This document shows positions 19,460 to 21,624 of a stretch of 21,624 nt of DNA, piece after piece. Each line of letters begins with the position of its first letter. The stretch's first letter is position 1. This DNA is from an uncultured Eubacteriales bacterium. GTDB lineage: Bacteria > Bacillota > Clostridia > Oscillospirales > CAG-272. The stretch is from contig CAKRTQ010000021.1 in assembly GCA_934402395.1 (NCBI GenBank), positions 1-21,624 of the forward strand. The letters run 5' to 3'. The notes under the pieces are model-generated. The model was not told the DNA's origin and made no database searches. It was given only the letters and a program-made list of their open reading frames with translations. The translations under genes were made by a program, and so were the position numbers.

Positions 19460-21142
19460 TCATTTTTCCATTGATGCCGTGACTTTTGACATTTCCAAGG
19501 CTCCGATGCCCTTGTAGTAAATGTCGATTTCCTGCGTCCGATTCTTGCCCTTCGGGTCGCTGGCCGCATGGACGATGATTTTCTCCACGAACTCATGGAG
19601 GATGCAGGGCGTGAGCTCCGGGATATCCGTGTACCTCTCCACAACGGAGAGAAAACGATCAATATCCGCCGATTTGCTTTCCTCCAGCTCCACTTCTTTC
19701 CGAAGGGAACTCGTCAGCACCTTGAGATCCCGTTCTTCCTTCTCATAGTCCGCAGAGAGTTTCTGAAAGCGTTCATCGGAGAGCTTGCCCGAAATGTTGT
19801 CCTCATAGAGCCGCTTGAAGATAGCATCCAGCTCTGTGATCCGCTTCTCGGAATCGACAAGCTGCCGTTTCCGCTTTGCAAGATCCCGGTCACGCTGCCG
19901 CAGGTCACTGTCCATGACCAGCCTCACAAACTCGTCCTTACTGCGGGAGGCGAAGGAAACGATCTCCCGCAGGTTTTCCAGAATCAATTCCTCCAAGATC
20001 ACCGTGCGGATGGAATGGGTCTGACCGCAGAAGTCACGGCTCTTTCGGTAGCCGGCGCACAGGTAGTATTCCTGCTCGCGCCGGAAGTTGGTGGCTCTGC
20101 ATTGATACATGACAGATCCGCAGTCCGCGCAGAACATCATGCCGGAGAACATCCCCATTTCTCCCATTTTTGTAGGACGACGGCGCGTCTGCCTTGCTGC
20201 TCTCGCGGCATCTGCGATTGCCTCCGTCCAGATCGGGTCATGGGTGTTCTCAAAGATCATCCACTCACTTTCCGGATTATGGATGACCTTTTTGCTCTTG
20301 TAGGACTTCTTCCTCGTCTTGAAATTGACCGTGTGCCCCAGGTACTCCCGCCAGCGGTCCATGATATCCGCTACGGTGGAGGCATCCCATGCGTAGGGTA
20401 AGCCCCGCTTGATATTGCTTGCTTTCCGGCCCTTGCTGGCATAATAGGCGGCCGGGGTCAATATCCTTCGCTCTGTCAGCTTCCTTGCAATCTGGGACGG
20501 TCCGAAACCGTCCATCACATATAGGCCGATCTCATAGACCACCGTTGCGGCTTCCTCGTCCCTGACCCACAGCTTTTTGTTGTCAGGAGACTTCATGTAG
20601 CCATAGGGCGGCAGGGTCGTCAGATGCTCGCCGGCGTTGCCCTTGACCTTCATCACGGCACGGATCTTCTTGCTGGTGTCCTTCGCATACCACTCATTGA
20701 TGATGTTCCGAAAAGGAGTGAACTCATTATCACCCTGGGTGCTGTCCACGCCATCGTTGACAGCAATAAAGTGAATGTCATGCTCAGGGAACATGATCTC
20801 GGTATACATGCCCACTTGCAGATAATCACGGCCCAGGCGTGACATATCCTTGATAATGACCCGCTTGACAAGGCCGGCTTCGATATCCGCAATCATTTGC
20901 TGGAAACCAGGTCGGTTGAACGTCGTACCCGAAATGCCGTCATCAATATAAAAGCGATAGTTTTTGTAGCCGTGGTCAAGTGCGTAGCGTTGAAGGATCT
21001 TTTTCTGGTTGATGATACTGTTGCTGTCGCCCTGCAATTCATCGTCACGCGACAAACGGCAGTACAAAGCGGTAACAGCTTCGACGCTCATAGCGTTGTA
21101 AGGGAATTGAAGCGCGGCAGCGGTGTTTGACTGATGATACAT
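19460..21142 (-). CDS. Large serine recombinase, TnpX/TndX type
   Basis: A 560-residue site-specific recombinase that integrates and excises mobile elements through a serine-linked intermediate. The N-terminal resolvase domain has the nucleophile S31 in CRLSRDDELQGDSNSI and the arginine motif DMSRLGRD (99-106). A recombinase domain follows (about 175-310, PPYGYMKSPDNKKLW). The zinc ribbon uses C338, C341, C362 and C372 (CADCG...YYLCAGYRKSRDFC), and a coiled coil runs from about 415 to 490. I chose the ATG at 21142 because GGGAGG precedes it and because MYHQSNTAA...VTALYCRLSRDD fits the family. The frame upstream is open but has no ribosome site. All catalytic residues are present, so it should be functional. 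Confidence 0.95.
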   Translation of the reverse strand: MYHQSNTAAALQFPYNAMSVEAVTALYCRLSRDDELQGDSNSIINQKKILQRYALDHGYKNYRFYIDDGISGTTFNRPGFQQMIADIEAGLVKRVIIKDMSRLGRDYLQVGMYTEIMFPEHDIHFIAVNDGVDSTQGDNEFTPFRNIINEWYAKDTSKKIRAVMKVKGNAGEHLTTLPPYGYMKSPDNKKLWVRDEEAATVVYEIGLYVMDGFGPSQIARKLTERRILTPAAYYASKGRKASNIKRGLPYAWDASTVADIMDRWREYLGHTVNFKTRKKSYKSKKVIHNPESEWMIFENTHDPIWTEAIADAARAARQTRRRPTKMGEMGMFSGMMFCADCGSVMYQCRATNFRREQEYYLCAGYRKSRDFCGQTHSIRTVILEELILENLREIVSFASRSKDEFVRLVMDSDLRQRDRDLAKRKRQLVDSEKRITELDAIFKRLYEDNISGKLSDERFQKLSADYEKEERDLKVLTSSLRKEVELEESKSADIDRFLSVVERYTDIPELTPCILHEFVEKIIVHAASDPKGKNRTQEIDIYYKGIGALEMSKVTASMEK

Positions 21143-21170
21143 AGTAACCTCCCATCCGGCAGTCAAACAC
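21123..21170 (-). promoter_or_regulatory. Inverted repeat spanning the recombinase start codon
   Basis: GTGTTTGACTG (21123-21133) and CAGTCAAACAC (21160-21170) are exact complements. The Shine-Dalgarno and ATG lie in the 26-base loop. It could be an operator for self-repression or an mRNA hairpin that controls translation. Confidence 0.55.
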
Positions 21171-21231
21171 GGTTTTGAAGTCACCTTCATTATACCGCGT
21201 CTTTTTGTCCCTGTCTGCCTGTTTAGGAGAA

Positions 21232-21417
21232 TTAAGTTGTCGCTTCTTTCTGAACGTCCGCTTTCATCAGACGTTCCAGCTTCACGGCAATACTCTCGTC
21301 GCTCTTTTCCCAAAAGAAGGAATTGACGATAAAGGTCGTGTTGCCGATCTGTTTTTCGCTCCGCTTCGGCGGGGCGTATTTCTTTTCAGATGAAGCGGTC
21401 GTTTGCGTCGTTTGCAT
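21232..21417 (-). CDS. tnpW: TnpW family transposon-encoded protein
   Basis: A 61-residue protein, MQTTQTTASSEKKYAPPKRS then IGNTTFIVNSFFWEKSDESI and a short helix LERLMKAD. This is the TnpW family found next to TnpX-like recombinases in clostridial mobile elements; its precise function is not established. The ATG at 21417 is preferred over the one at 21453 because AAAGGGG lies 6 bases before it and the family begins there. It lies 89 bases upstream of the recombinase start, same strand. Confidence 0.88.
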   Translation of the reverse strand: MQTTQTTASSEKKYAPPKRSEKQIGNTTFIVNSFFWEKSDESIAVKLERLMKADVQKEATT

Positions 21418-21624
21418 AGTTAGCCCCTTTCTAATCGTCTGAAAACAAATCATTTTTTGATAGCTTACAAAGAACAGCAGAAACGGACGGCTGAATGGCT
21501 TTTCAGCTCCACGGGAATCCCACCCCCGCGCGGTTCTCGCGCGACCCTGCTCATTGCCTGCGACGCCTCACCGCCTGAATACGGCTGCACGCCCGGACTG
21601 TGACTGCAAGGGAGTATCGCCCCG
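21418..21624 (-). other. Element DNA running off the window edge
   Basis: Apart from the ribosome site of TnpW, one minus-strand frame is open from the edge to a TAA at about 21468 (…GGGIPVELKSHSAVRFCCSL). It has no recognisable domain and could be the end of a gene or chance. A GC-rich stretch CCGCGCGGTTCTCGCGCG is present at about 21527-21544. Confidence 0.35.

Larger units (their letters stand above)
19431..21624 (-). mobile_element. End of an integrative/conjugative element (Tn4451/Tn5397-like), partial
   Basis: A large serine recombinase and TnpW, both on the minus strand, are the usual terminal genes of such elements in Clostridia. The recombinase gene is the outermost, so the element end lies just left of 19460 and the body extends to the right beyond the window. 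Confidence 0.65.

Overview
The window looks like a low-to-medium GC, anaerobic gut-type Firmicute (Clostridia, probably Oscillospiraceae-like). The basis is strong GGAGG-type ribosome binding sites, sigma-A style promoters, a fibro-slime/FIVAR style of secreted protein, a HprK-like/PqqD/radical-SAM peptide system and a TnpX/TndX-type serine recombinase with TnpW. No rRNA or complete tRNA gene is present, so the taxonomic call is inference.

Layout from left to right: (1) 1-853 is the leader-distal end of a type I-C-like CRISPR array whose last repeats decay. The leader and any cas genes must lie to the left, outside the window. (2) 1135-3546 is a plus-strand group: a protein with an N-terminal AraC-type helix-turn-helix and acidic C-terminal part, two small unknown proteins, and a membrane protein with one textbook EF-hand calcium loop. 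(3) 3555-6360 holds a broken small gene, a fused hexapeptide/GNAT double acetyltransferase with a clear promoter, two decayed membrane-protein genes, and two look-alike palindromic terminators. (4) 6361-16617 is a tight minus-strand operon, transcribed right to left: PqqD-like peptide chaperone, 1531-aa secreted fibro-slime protein, 75-aa candidate RiPP precursor, HprK-like peptide kinase, secreted GH20 hexosaminidase, radical SAM/SPASM maturase, triple zinc-ribbon protein. (5) 16691-18184 is a tyrosine recombinase gene bracketed by perfect 28-bp inverted repeats. Just inside the left repeat is a promoter (TTGCCG-N17-TATAAT) that points out of the segment into the operon. (6) 18185-19430 is a repeat-rich stretch of hairpins, a duplicated module and tRNA 3'-end-like relics. 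(7) 19431-21624 is the end of an integrative element (large serine recombinase, TnpW) that continues to the right.

The most interesting object is the combination of regions 4 and 5. It looks like a RiPP-type peptide maturation operon (precursor, PqqD, radical SAM, HprK-like kinase) interwoven with two large secreted proteins that share a C-terminal domain, and placed under what looks like an invertible promoter controlled by its own recombinase. In the orientation given, the switch would be ON; inversion would turn the promoter away. The gene families are recognised from sequence motifs. The product, the modification and the inversion itself are inference.
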